Shown here piece by piece: positions 7,804 to 16,798 of a stretch of 64,000 nt of DNA. Below the pieces are notes generated by a model that saw nothing but the letters and a program-made list of their open reading frames with translations, was not told the DNA's origin and ran no database searches. Numbering within the stretch: position 1 is the stretch's first letter; the number at the start of each line of letters is the position of its first letter. The stretch is from RUG572 sp964386385 (GTDB lineage Bacteria; Verrucomicrobiota; Kiritimatiellia; RFP12; UBA1067): positions 8,346-72,345 of the forward strand of contig CAYLRN010000014.1 in the NCBI GenBank assembly GCA_964386385.1, written 5' to 3'. Position numbers and translations under genes: made by a program.

Positions 7804-10800
7804 ATGAGCGGACAATTCAACGAAAACACGCGTGTGCAGGTGCCGGCGGCGATCCATCTTTGCCGTCTTGGGTACGCATATCTCGACGCAATCGGAGAAA
7901 AGGACTACGAACCGTCCACCAACATTCTCGTGGACGTTTTCCGCAAGTCGGTCTCGCGCCTCAATCCCGATTTGTCCGAAAGCGGCATCGACGCGCTTCT
8001 GTCCGCGCTTGTCCAGACGGCGAAGAACGACGACCTTGGACGCGAATTCTTCACGAAGGTAACGGCCACAAGCGGTGTGCGGATCATCGATTTCGACAAT
8101 CCGGACAACAATACATGGCATTGTACCACGGAATTTACGTGCGAGAACCCCGATACGCACGACAGTTTCAGGCCGGACATCACCTGTTTCGTGAACGGTC
8201 TGCCGCTGGCGTTCATCGAGGTCAAGAAGCCAAACAACCACGAGGGCATGCTTGCCGAACGCGAGCGCATTGACAGGCGGTTTCGAAACAAGTCGTTCAG
8301 GCCATTTCTGAACGTCACGCAGTTGATGGTGTTCTCCAACAACCAAGAATACGACACGACGAACGTTGTCCCTGTCCAGGGGGCGTTTTATGCGACGATA
8401 GCCAAGGGGCACGCATTCTTCAACGTGTTCCGCGAGAAAAACCCGAACGTTCTGCGCGAATCCGGCTACAGCGACCTCATCGACGACGCCGTGCAGAAGA
8501 CGATACTCAAGCATCGTAATTGCATCCCCATAAGGGAGGATCCGTCATACAGGACGAACAAGTCGCCATCGACCCCCACGAACCGGATACTCACTTCAAT
8601 GCTGTCGCGCAGACGCTTTCTGTTTCTGCTGCGCTATGCGTTCGCCTATGTGGAGAAAACGGTTGAACTTGCCGACGGCACGAAGGTTGAGAGGCTTGAG
8701 AAACATATCATGCGGTATCAGCAGTTCTTCGCCACGCTCGCCCTTCGGCGAAAACTCTCCGAGGGCGTCAAGGGCGGCGTGATCTGGCACACGCAGGGCA
8801 GCGGCAAGACGGCGTTCGCCTACTACAACGTGAAGTGCCTGACAGACTACTATGCCGAACGCGGCACAGTCGCGAAGTTCTTCTTCATAGTGGACCGCAT
8901 CGACCTCCTTGAGCAGTCCGCAGAGGAATTCGCCGCCCGCGGCCTCATGGTCCAGACCGTCCAGGGTCGAAATGACCTGATGAAAGCAATCAAGGACAGC
9001 CAGCACCTCTACAATTCGGAGGGACGGCCGGAAATCGTCGTCGTGAACATCCAGAAATTCAAGGAAGACCACACGCCGGTCGTGATCGTGGGCGGCTACA
9101 GTACACGACTTCAGCGGATATTCTTCATCGACGAGGCGCATCGCGGCTACAATCCCAAGGGGTCGTTCCTTGCCAATCTCCTTGAGGCCGACAGGGACGC
9201 AATCAAGATTGCCATGACCGGAACACCGCTTCTTTCCGACGAGCGGGCGTCATGGCGCGTGTTCGGCGACTACATCGACACCTACTACTACGACAAGTCG
9301 ATTCGTGACGGCTATACCCTCAAGCTGATGCGCGAGGACATCGAGACCGAATATCGCGAACGCATCTCCAACATTCTCGCCACGCTTGCCAGCGATGTCG
9401 AGGTCAGGAAGTCCGACGTAAAAAAGGACAAAATCATCGAGCATCCGAACTATCTCAACGGACTGCTCGACTACGTCTTCGCCGACATGCGGAAGTTCCG
9501 GATACAGAAGGACTGTCCGCACGTGGCCGGCATGATTGTCTGCGAAACGAACCCGCAGGCCCGCGAACTGCATCGTCTGTTCGTAGCGCGCAACAGGCCG
9601 GAGAGCCTGTCGCCCGGCGTTAAGCCGTTCAAGTCCGTTCTCATACTCCATGACGAGGGCGACAAGGAAGAGCGCAAGGGTTCGATTGCGGAATTCAAGA
9701 AAGCGGAGTCGATAGACTTCCTCATCGTCAACAAAATGCTGTTGACGGGTTTTGACGCTCCGCGCCTTAAACGCCTCTACCTCTGCCGCAAACTCGACGG
9801 ACACGACCTTCTTCAGGCATTGACCCGCGTCAACCGTCCGTACCGGGATTTCAGGTACGGTTACGTCGTCGACTTCGCCGACATCAAGGAGAATTTCGTC
9901 GAGACGAACAACCGCTATCTCAAGGAACTTCACGACGCAATCTACGGACGTGACGGCACGGAGAACTTCGAGGACGACGCCGACCCGGGCGTGCTGCTTG
10001 CGTCGAAGGAGGAGATAGAGGCGAAGCTTGAAGACCTCCGCGACACGCTCTTCATGTACGAAATCGACGACAGGGAGGTGTTCCGGAAGCAGATCGACGC
10101 AGTGGACGACAAATCGCACCTTCAGCGCCTCCGCCGCAGTCTAGAAGAGGCCAAGGCCCTCATCAACCAGGTTCGCAGCTTCGGCGACGAAGACCTGAAG
10201 GAGAGGGTGCGCAACCTCGCTCCGGACGCCGTGCCGCAGCTCCTGGCGGAGGTCAGCAACCGCATCGAACGCATGAACCTCCTTGAGGGGCTGGACTGTT
10301 CCGGTGATGTCGCGGGAATCATAAACGCGGCCCTCTCGCAGATGGAGTTCACGTTCCGGTGCAAGGGCAAGGAGAAACTGGAGTTTCTGTTCAACGATCT
10401 CAAGGAACGCTACCAGAACGTCCGCCATGAATTCGAACAGAATTTCGACCACGGCGAGGACAGGTACGTCAATCTGCTTTCCGAGTTCAAGTCCTTCTTC
10501 CGCGAGCGCGGCTTCGCGCCGCAGACCGTCGCAGAGGCGAAGGAGGCGATTGGGTACATGGACGGCGTGATGGTCAAGATACGCGAAATAAACCGCCTGA
10601 ACGCAATGCTCAAGCGCAAGTACAACGATGACGAGAGGTTCGTCCGGATCCACAAACGCATTCGCGAGGAGAACGCCAAGCGTTCCATTCCGCCAGAAAG
10701 GCCGATCATCTCCATGCGCGAGGTCGAGGTCATGGAAAATCTCAACCGGGTAAAGGACATGATCGACGAGACGGTCTACTACAACGTCCACGTCCTTGGC

Positions 10801-10947
10801 AATCCGCCCGTCTTCAACCAGGGCGTTCTTCGGGCCGTCAGCTTGAAGCTGGACGAGATGGACATAAAGGCGTCGCTTGGCGACCGCAAGTTCATCCAGC
10901 GGCAGATCGCTGAGGAATACCTGAACGACTACGAACAGGTAGGTTGA
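7804..10947 (+). CDS. hsdR: Type I restriction enzyme, endonuclease/translocase subunit HsdR
   Basis: The motor and nuclease subunit of a type I restriction-modification complex. The N-terminal PD-(D/E)xK nuclease has RPDITCF near residue 122 and FIEVKKPNN near 137. The superfamily-2 helicase has Walker A HTQGSGKT (about 327-334), the DEAH box FFIDEAHRG (about 440), and later motifs LTGFDAPRL and QALTRVNRPYRDF. The C-terminal third is helical and normally contacts HsdM. Its 1047 residues are full length with no frameshift. The AT content is a little higher than in neighbours, consistent with horizontal transfer. Its partner hsdM is broken by an IS and no hsdS is present, so this locus as assembled cannot make a complete enzyme. 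Confidence 0.95.
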   Translation: MSGQFNENTRVQVPAAIHLCRLGYAYLDAIGEKDYEPSTNILVDVFRKSVSRLNPDLSESGIDALLSALVQTAKNDDLGREFFTKVTATSGVRIIDFDNPDNNTWHCTTEFTCENPDTHDSFRPDITCFVNGLPLAFIEVKKPNNHEGMLAERERIDRRFRNKSFRPFLNVTQLMVFSNNQEYDTTNVVPVQGAFYATIAKGHAFFNVFREKNPNVLRESGYSDLIDDAVQKTILKHRNCIPIREDPSYRTNKSPSTPTNRILTSMLSRRRFLFLLRYAFAYVEKTVELADGTKVERLEKHIMRYQQFFATLALRRKLSEGVKGGVIWHTQGSGKTAFAYYNVKCLTDYYAERGTVAKFFFIVDRIDLLEQSAEEFAARGLMVQTVQGRNDLMKAIKDSQHLYNSEGRPEIVVVNIQKFKEDHTPVVIVGGYSTRLQRIFFIDEAHRGYNPKGSFLANLLEADRDAIKIAMTGTPLLSDERASWRVFGDYIDTYYYDKSIRDGYTLKLMREDIETEYRERISNILATLASDVEVRKSDVKKDKIIEHPNYLNGLLDYVFADMRKFRIQKDCPHVAGMIVCETNPQARELHRLFVARNRPESLSPGVKPFKSVLILHDEGDKEERKGSIAEFKKAESIDFLIVNKMLLTGFDAPRLKRLYLCRKLDGHDLLQALTRVNRPYRDFRYGYVVDFADIKENFVETNNRYLKELHDAIYGRDGTENFEDDADPGVLLASKEEIEAKLEDLRDTLFMYEIDDREVFRKQIDAVDDKSHLQRLRRSLEEAKALINQVRSFGDEDLKERVRNLAPDAVPQLLAEVSNRIERMNLLEGLDCSGDVAGIINAALSQMEFTFRCKGKEKLEFLFNDLKERYQNVRHEFEQNFDHGEDRYVNLLSEFKSFFRERGFAPQTVAEAKEAIGYMDGVMVKIREINRLNAMLKRKYNDDERFVRIHKRIREENAKRSIPPERPIISMREVEVMENLNRVKDMIDETVYYNVHVLGNPPVFNQGVLRAVSLKLDEMDIKASLGDRKFIQRQIAEEYLNDYEQVG

Positions 10948-10972
10948 TATCGTCGCCGCCATACGCTACAAT
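10944..10972 (+). promoter_or_regulatory. Promoter for hsdM
   Basis: TTGATA (10944-10949; its first three bases overlap the hsdR TGA stop at 10945-10947), a 17-bp spacer and TACAAT (10967-10972). The predicted start is about 15 nt before the hsdM ATG, and AAAGGA lies between. hsdM would therefore have its own promoter and not depend only on read-through from hsdR. Confidence 0.65.
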
Positions 10973-10993
10973 CACGCGAAAGGATTTTGAAAG

Positions 10994-11198
10994 ATGTCAG
11001 ATGGAATCATAGAACGGTCGACGAAGGAACTTATCGATTCGCTCAAGCAGTCGTGCGGCAGCTTCGGTCTCGGAAACGACGGCAACGAATACAAGATCAT
11101 CGTGCAGGTGTTCCTGTACAAGTACTTCAACGACAAGTTCGGCTACGAGGCGAAGAAAGTCCCCGGCTACGGCGAACGCCTCAAGGCCAAGGAAAAAT
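10994..11198 (+). pseudogene. hsdM: HsdM (type I DNA methyltransferase subunit), N-terminal fragment cut by an IS
   Basis: About 68 codons survive. The segment GNDGNEYKIIVQVFLYKYFNDKFGYE is typical of the HsdM N-terminal helical domain. The gene runs straight into the terminal inverted repeat of the IS and stops inside it at 11216-11218. The methyltransferase domain with the SAM-binding and NPPF/NPPY motifs is missing, and the sequence beyond the IS is not hsdM. Confidence 0.88.
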
Positions 11199-12521
11199 GG
11201 GCTCTACTCCGAATCTAGTGGAAATGGGAGAAGGGGTTGGGCGTGTCCAGCTGCAGTTTGCCGGCGACAAGATATATCATCGACACAAAGCCTTCGTACG
11301 TGCGGAATCCCCTGGCCTTGCGCTTTGCCGCCTGCACCATTGAGTTTATCCCCTCGCATATCGCGTTCGTCAGCCTGTCCGTGAAGTGGGCGAGGATGCC
11401 CGCCCTGTGGCGCATGAGCGTCGCGGCGGCCTCCTTCATCGGCTCAAGCCTGCACCGGCGCATCCACGAGTGCAGGGCGCCGAACGCCGTCTCCGCCTCG
11501 CCGACGCTCCCGGAGGCGTAGAAGCCGTCAAGGGCGGCGACGATCCTTGCCGCCCGCCCCGTCCTCGGATACGCCTTCGACAGCGTCCGGAGCGCCGCCA
11601 ACTGCCCGTCGTCCAGCGTGTCGCGGCGCTTCATGAACAGCCGCCGCCCCCGGAAGAGCGCCTTCCCGTCCGCAGTCGTCCTCTGCTCCTCCCTGCGCAC
11701 CTCGTCGAGGGCGTCGAGGACCACCTTCTTGACATGGTACTTGTCTATCACCCCAACCGCGTTCGGGAAGTTCGCGGATATGGCCGGCAGGAACGCCCTG
11801 GACATGTCGCTCGTGACGGAGCGCACGTTCCCGGCGTCACCGCCCCTCGCCTCCAGCTTCCTGCGGAACTCCGCGACGGCCTCGCCGTCACGTCCCGGCT
11901 GCACGTCGACCACCGACCTCGCCCATGCGTCGACGACGAGGGTGACGTAGTCGTGCCCTCGCCTGAAGGACGTCTCGTCGATGGCGAGGTGCGCGACCGA
12001 CGCAAGCGACCTGGTCCCCTCCGCCCTCCCGACCCAGTGCGAGAGCATCGAGGCGAGCGACTTCTCGTCGCACCGGAGGACTTCGGAGACCCTCCTTCTC
12101 GGCATGTCCGCCATCAGAAGCATGGCGTAGCCCTCGAAGAGCAGCGTGAACCGCGAACGCGGACGCTCGAACGGCGCGTTCACCTGCCTGACGCCGCACT
12201 TCGGGCAGACGACCCGCGGCCGGCGACAGTGGACAAGCGTCGGGAAGAACATGCAGTCGCCGTGCCGCCAGACTCTCTCGCACGGCTCATGGCCGTAACG
12301 CGAACTCTTCGTGCCGCACTTCGGGCAGACGAATTCGGCGTCCTTGCGGACTCCGACGAAAACGTGCACTTCGCGCCTGCCCTCGTCGAACCGGGCGCCG
12401 TCCACGAACCAGGGATCCCTCAGGTCCAGTGGCCCGGCGATCATTCTTGCAAAGCTGTCTGTCATGCGCGTATTTTACCCCAACCCCTTCTCCCATTTCC
12501 ACTAGATTCGGAGTAGAGCCC
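11199..12521. mobile_element. ISL3-family insertion sequence, 1323 bp, with 43-bp perfect terminal inverted repeats
   Basis: The ends 11199-11241 and 12479-12521 are exact reverse complements over 43 bp, beginning GGGCTCTACTCCG. The element carries a single transposase gene on the minus strand whose stop codon lies inside the left repeat. The flanking octamers are GGAAAAAT (11191-11198) and GAAAACAT (12522-12529). They are alike at 6 of 8 positions but are not a true target duplication. With different broken genes on each side, the element either recombined with another copy or was the joint of a wrong assembly. Confidence 0.93.
11215..12465 (-). CDS. ISL3-type DDE transposase
   Basis: 416 residues. 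The N-terminal zinc-binding part has two CxxC pairs (FVCPKCG at about residue 40 and VVCPKCG at about 85), followed by a helix-turn-helix. The DDE catalytic core has LAIDETSFRRG (first Asp), VTSDMSRAF (second Asp) and the Glu in AICEGINSMVQAAKRKARGF, the family's C-terminal signature. The frame is intact, so the element may still be active. The stop overlaps the left inverted repeat. The start is the ATG at 12465, just inside the right repeat. Confidence 0.93.
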   Translation of the reverse strand: MTDSFARMIAGPLDLRDPWFVDGARFDEGRREVHVFVGVRKDAEFVCPKCGTKSSRYGHEPCERVWRHGDCMFFPTLVHCRRPRVVCPKCGVRQVNAPFERPRSRFTLLFEGYAMLLMADMPRRRVSEVLRCDEKSLASMLSHWVGRAEGTRSLASVAHLAIDETSFRRGHDYVTLVVDAWARSVVDVQPGRDGEAVAEFRRKLEARGGDAGNVRSVTSDMSRAFLPAISANFPNAVGVIDKYHVKKVVLDALDEVRREEQRTTADGKALFRGRRLFMKRRDTLDDGQLAALRTLSKAYPRTGRAARIVAALDGFYASGSVGEAETAFGALHSWMRRCRLEPMKEAAATLMRHRAGILAHFTDRLTNAICEGINSMVQAAKRKARGFRTYEGFVSMIYLVAGKLQLDTPNPFSHFH

Positions 12522-13223
12522 GAAAACATGAACATGGCGTTCGAGGGATGCACGAGCCTTAAGTCCGTGAAGTTTAAAGACGGCGTGACGGCAGTCGGAT
12601 GGCGGGCGTTCTACGGCTGCAGCAACTTGGAGTCCGTCGAGTTCAACGACAAGATGACGTGGTTTGCCGCCTGCGCATTCGATGGCTGCAGCAGCCTGAA
12701 GTCGCTGACGATTCCATCGAGCCTGGAACTGCTCAGCGACGATGCGTTCAGGGGCTGCACCGGACTGACGTCCGTGGCGTTTCTCGCGGAGGACGTGGAG
12801 ATCTTCGACAGGTATGGCTCGTACACGCCCTTTAGCGGATGCACCGGGATTAAGTCGGTGACGCTTTCGCAGTTTGCGGCGGCGAAATTCAGGAACCTGT
12901 TCAGCGCCAGCGCGAAGTCCGTCACGGACGTCAAGATCGTTGATGGCGCGACGAATGTCGCCGGGGGCGCTTTCAACGGCTGTACCGGCGGGTTCTCGCT
13001 CTGGAGCGCGACGGAGGACGGCGCGAAGCAGAAGGAGATCACCGGCTACAAGGCGTATGGCGTCCTCCTTCTCGCCCGCGATCCGTATGCGCCGCTTGAC
13101 GAAGGCGTCATCGCGCCCGGCTTCGCGACGAAGAAGGTCAAGTCGACCTACCTCGACGAAAAGGGGAAGAAGAAGACAGTGACGTGGCCATTCTCCGCGC
13201 CGTTCAACGTGGTTGCGGAGTGA
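12522..13223 (+). pseudogene. BspA-type leucine-rich-repeat surface protein, 5' part missing
   Basis: The frame enters directly from the IS end with no start of its own. It reads repeated units of the kind AFEGCTSLKSVKF, AFYGCSNLESVEF, AFDGCSSLKSLTI and AFRGCTGLTSVAF, the roughly 23-residue BspA/LRR_5 pattern of host- or surface-binding proteins. The last ~60 residues (YLDEKGKKKTVTWPF) form a non-repeat tail. A signal peptide and the first repeats would have been upstream and are gone. An in-frame ATG at 12529 has no ribosome site. Confidence 0.8.
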
Positions 13224-13670
<447 letters not shown>

Positions 13671-13720
13671 CTTAACCACTTGACCCTTAACCACTTGATC
13701 CTTAAGCACTTAATCGCCGA
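13671..13720 (-). repeat. Degenerate TTAAGTGG repeat
   Basis: On the minus strand three ~15-base copies of the form RTCAAGTGGTTAAGG are in tandem, next to a REP element. The same octamer family recurs at 21938, 22264, 29890 and 43588. Confidence 0.75.
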
Positions 13721-13726
13721 ACTCAA

Positions 13727-13755
13727 TTGCCCAACTCGGTCGGATGTGCTAGAAT
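13727..13755 (+). promoter_or_regulatory. Promoter for the parA operon
   Basis: TTGCCC (13727-13732), 17-bp spacer, TAGAAT (13750-13755) preceded by TGC (extended -10). The predicted start near 13762 is only about 2 nt before the ATG at 13764, so the mRNA may be leaderless. Confidence 0.6.
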
Positions 13756-13763
13756 CAATGGCA

Positions 13764-14462
13764 ATGTCCTCAAGGAATAGACAGTTCGATTTCTGGTACG
13801 CTGTTCACAACACGAACATCGTCCACCATCCCTCGCGCGCGCTGGAGACGTTCGGCGCCACGCGCATAAGCTATCGCCATCTTGCGGAGCTGCCGGACTG
13901 CCCCGGCAAGGTCCGCATCCGCGAGGGTCTGCTTGAGGCCCGCAAGCCGGCGATCCTAATGCCGGACGCATATGCGGAGGAGGACACGGAGGGCTTCGGC
14001 GAGGAGGCGCGCAGATATCTTGAGTTCCTGAAGTCGCAGAGCCGGGACGTCCGAATCCTGCGCTACGGCTACCGTCTTGTGCAGGAGGCGTTCTCGGAGC
14101 AGATAGTCTCCGACTCCATGGACGCCGTGACCGCGCGCGCGGTGGAGGACGTGCGCCTGAGGCGCGACGACTTCTCCGCCGTGATACAGGGCGTGGACGA
14201 ACCATGGGACGTGTCGCTGATCCACTTCTTCTGGCTTCACGTGAACGCCTCCGCCCCGGTGAACGTGCGCGAGTTCGAGGCGGCGCGCCGGAGAGAGGCG
14301 GACGAGGGCATGCCGCCGGACGTGCGCAGCGAGGTGGAGCGCGCGTTCGCCAGCGCGGAGGCGAACCCCGGCCTTCTCAAGGACCTCGGCGCGCTGCTGC
14401 GGAGGAAAGGCGTTTTCGACAGGTATCAGGACAGGTTCTTCAGTCTCGTGAGGCGAACGTAG
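13764..14462 (+). CDS. Conserved hypothetical protein upstream of parA
   Basis: 232 residues, not assigned to a family. It begins MSSRNRQFDFWYAVHNTNIVHHP; an ATG two codons earlier (13758) is also possible. It is soluble, rich in Arg and Glu, with no signal peptide or membrane segment. Aromatic and His residues cluster in the first 35 positions, and the C-terminal half is probably helical. The stop is separated from the parA ATG by one base, so the two are translationally linked. A role connected with ParA is inferred from position only. Confidence 0.7.
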   Translation: MSSRNRQFDFWYAVHNTNIVHHPSRALETFGATRISYRHLAELPDCPGKVRIREGLLEARKPAILMPDAYAEEDTEGFGEEARRYLEFLKSQSRDVRILRYGYRLVQEAFSEQIVSDSMDAVTARAVEDVRLRRDDFSAVIQGVDEPWDVSLIHFFWLHVNASAPVNVREFEAARRREADEGMPPDVRSEVERAFASAEANPGLLKDLGALLRRKGVFDRYQDRFFSLVRRT

Positions 14463-14463
14463 A

Positions 14464-15357
14464 ATGGACGCGAAAATAAACACAAGGGTCATCGCAGTTG
14501 CAAACCAGAAGGGCGGCGTGGGCAAGACGACCACGGTGGTGAATCTCGCCGCCGCGCTATCGAAGGCCCATCGCACCGTGCTGGTGATAGACCTGGACCC
14601 GCAGGCGAACGCCACGACGGGCCTCGGGCTTCAGCCGCAGGAGGGCGTGTCGCTCTATCCGTGCCTCATAGGCACGGCGCAGATCGCGGACATGATACAG
14701 CCCACGCCGTACGACAACCTGAACGTCATTCCGTCCGAGGTGAACCTGTCCGGCTCGGAAATCGACCTCGCCCAGCGGCCGGACCGCCTGGCCGTCGTCC
14801 GCAACGTCCTGCAGACGATTCGCGACGCGAACGTCTTCGACTACATTCTCCTGGACTGCCCGCCCTCGCTCGGCATCCTCATGACGTCCACGCTCGCCGC
14901 GGCGGACGGCATTCTCGTGCCGATGCAGGCCGAGTACTACGCGCTCGAGGGGCTGTCCACGATGACGAACCTGATTGAACGCCTCAAGGCCGGCGGCGCG
15001 AACCCCGCGCTGGAGCTCAACGGCATTCTCATGACGATGGTCGACATGCGCACCCGCCTGTCGGCCGACGTGATCGAGGAGGTCAAGGGCCATTTCGGCG
15101 GCAAGGTGTTCGAGAACATGATTCCAAGGAACGTGCGCACTTCGGAGGCGCCGAGCTTCGGCCAGCCCGTCGTGTTCTACGACCCTTCATGCCGCGGAGC
15201 GGAGGCCTATCGCGCGTTCGCCCGCGAATTCATGCGCCGGAATCCGACGCGCGGGGAGTCCGCGCGCCTGCCGGACGAAACGACCGAACCCGCCGAGGCA
15301 GTCGTCAGGGACGATGCGTCAGGGGCGGACGGCGGCGAAGCGGCGGCGGGAGACTGA
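14464..15357 (+). CDS. parA: ParA/Soj-type chromosome-partitioning ATPase
   Basis: A deviant-Walker ATPase that binds DNA non-specifically and moves ParB-parS complexes. The Walker A' motif KGGVGKTTT is at residues 16-24, the switch segment VIDLDPQANATTGLG is near 45, and DYILLDCPPSLGILM is near 130. Its 297 residues include a roughly 40-residue acidic, Ala-rich tail beyond the usual end. No ParB gene of the usual kind lies next to it; upstream is the uncharacterised 232-residue protein. The lack of an N-terminal extension fits a chromosomal Soj protein. Confidence 0.93.
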   Translation: MDAKINTRVIAVANQKGGVGKTTTVVNLAAALSKAHRTVLVIDLDPQANATTGLGLQPQEGVSLYPCLIGTAQIADMIQPTPYDNLNVIPSEVNLSGSEIDLAQRPDRLAVVRNVLQTIRDANVFDYILLDCPPSLGILMTSTLAAADGILVPMQAEYYALEGLSTMTNLIERLKAGGANPALELNGILMTMVDMRTRLSADVIEEVKGHFGGKVFENMIPRNVRTSEAPSFGQPVVFYDPSCRGAEAYRAFAREFMRRNPTRGESARLPDETTEPAEAVVRDDASGADGGEAAAGD

Positions 15358-15382
15358 CGCCATGTAGAGAAGGGAGGCGGCT

Positions 15383-16780
15383 ATGCTGTGCACCACAAGA
15401 AGGCTCTTTCTCGGCGGGGCGGCGGCGTTCGCCGCGACGGGCGGCGCGAGGGCAGCCGCCGCGGGCGTCAGGGCGGACGACGACTTCACGTGGGAGAAGC
15501 CCGACGGCACGGCCACCGATTCCGTGATGGCGCGGCGGATCTACCTCGACCTTTCCGGACGCATCCCCACGAAGGCCGAGGCCATCGCCTACTTCGCGTC
15601 CGACGACGAGCGCAAGCGCGAGCGCCTGGTGGAGGAGCGTCTGGCGTCGAAGGAGTTCGTCGACTACTGGACGATGCGCTTCTGCGACGTCCTTCGCGTA
15701 AAAAGCGAATTCCCGGTCAACCTATGGCCGAACGCGGTCTACGCCTACCATGCGCGGATCCGCTCCTTCGTCGAGCGCGACGAGCCGTGGGACGCCTTCG
15801 CGCGCGCGCTTCTCGCCGCGAGGGGCAGCAACTTCCGCGACGCCGAGGTGAACTTCTTCCGCGCCACGAGCAGACGCGACCCAGACGGCTGGGCGGAGGC
15901 GACGGCGCAGACGTTCCTGGGCATTCCGCCTGACCGTCTTCCCGCGTCGCTCCGCTCGGAGATTGCGGCGCATTTCGCGAACCTGAAGATCAAGGACACG
16001 CGGGAGTGGAAGGAGGAGGTCGTCTATTCCGACGGGCCGGACAGGCGCGCCGAGCTGTGCGACGAACTGTTCGTCCGCCGCCGCGACGAGGTGGAGTCCG
16101 CATTCCATTCGCTCGTCCGCTCCTGGGTCTTCGGCGGAGACGGCCGCGACGGCGTGCGCGACTGCGGCGGCGGGATGCGCCTCAGGGACGTCGTGCGCGG
16201 AATCGTGATGTCGGACGAATACGCGCGCGGCTCCGTCACTGGCGGCTTCCCGGCGCGGCGGCTGGACGCGGAGGTGCTTGACGACGTCCTCTGTGAACTG
16301 AGCGGAACGGGGCGCGACTACCAGTCGCCCGCGCCGGAGCCGTTCACGTTCCTGCCGCCGGACAGGCCGACCGTGTGCATCGAGGACGGCTCGATCTCAA
16401 GCGGATTCCTCACGCTCTTCGGACGTCCCGCGCGCGACACCGGCCTCCCGTCCGAACGAAGCCTCGATGTCACCGCGAAGCAGCGGCTCTACATGTACAA
16501 CTCCGCGAAGCTGGACCGGCAGCTGTCGCGGATTGTCTCCGGCGGACGGCAGGTTCCCGGGCGGAAGCCGTACGTCTCCGGGATGCCCTTTCTCCAGCGC
16601 GTGGACGACCTCTACTGGCGCGTCCTCTCCCGCGCCCCGACGCAGCGCGAGCGCGATTGCGTCCTGGCGCTCATGCGCAGCCGCGAGAAGGGGCCGAGGA
16701 GCAAGTCGCGCTGGTGGGACACCCTGCGCGATCTGGCGTGGTGTCTCGTGAACACCGGCGAATTCCTTTTCCGCACGTGA
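15383..16780 (+). CDS. DUF1549/DUF1553-type exported protein
   Basis: 465 residues. The N-terminus CTTRRLFLGGAAAFAATGGA has a twin-arginine signal. DUF1549 spans roughly residues 45-210 (RRIYLDLSGRIPTKAEA, YWTMRFCDVLRVKSEFP). A DUF1553-like half covers 285-460 (GGFPARRLDAEVLDDVLCEL, EDGSISSGFLTLFGRPARD, VDDLYWRVLSRAPTQRER). These domains are abundant in planctomycetes and relatives beside DUF1501 proteins; their biochemistry is unknown. No c-type heme motif is present, unlike many family members. It starts behind GGAGG and is followed 18 bp later by the DUF1501 gene. A paralogue is at 62285-63604. Confidence 0.88.
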   Translation: MLCTTRRLFLGGAAAFAATGGARAAAAGVRADDDFTWEKPDGTATDSVMARRIYLDLSGRIPTKAEAIAYFASDDERKRERLVEERLASKEFVDYWTMRFCDVLRVKSEFPVNLWPNAVYAYHARIRSFVERDEPWDAFARALLAARGSNFRDAEVNFFRATSRRDPDGWAEATAQTFLGIPPDRLPASLRSEIAAHFANLKIKDTREWKEEVVYSDGPDRRAELCDELFVRRRDEVESAFHSLVRSWVFGGDGRDGVRDCGGGMRLRDVVRGIVMSDEYARGSVTGGFPARRLDAEVLDDVLCELSGTGRDYQSPAPEPFTFLPPDRPTVCIEDGSISSGFLTLFGRPARDTGLPSERSLDVTAKQRLYMYNSAKLDRQLSRIVSGGRQVPGRKPYVSGMPFLQRVDDLYWRVLSRAPTQRERDCVLALMRSREKGPRSKSRWWDTLRDLAWCLVNTGEFLFRT

Positions 16781-16798
16781 ACACGGAGGGATACGGAC

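Noticed and set aside
7804..11198. A working type I restriction-modification locus
   Set aside because: hsdM is cut after about 68 codons and hsdS is absent as assembled.
11191..12529. 8-bp target duplication of the ISL3 element
   Set aside because: GGAAAAAT and GAAAACAT differ at two positions; similarity may be only A-rich site preference.
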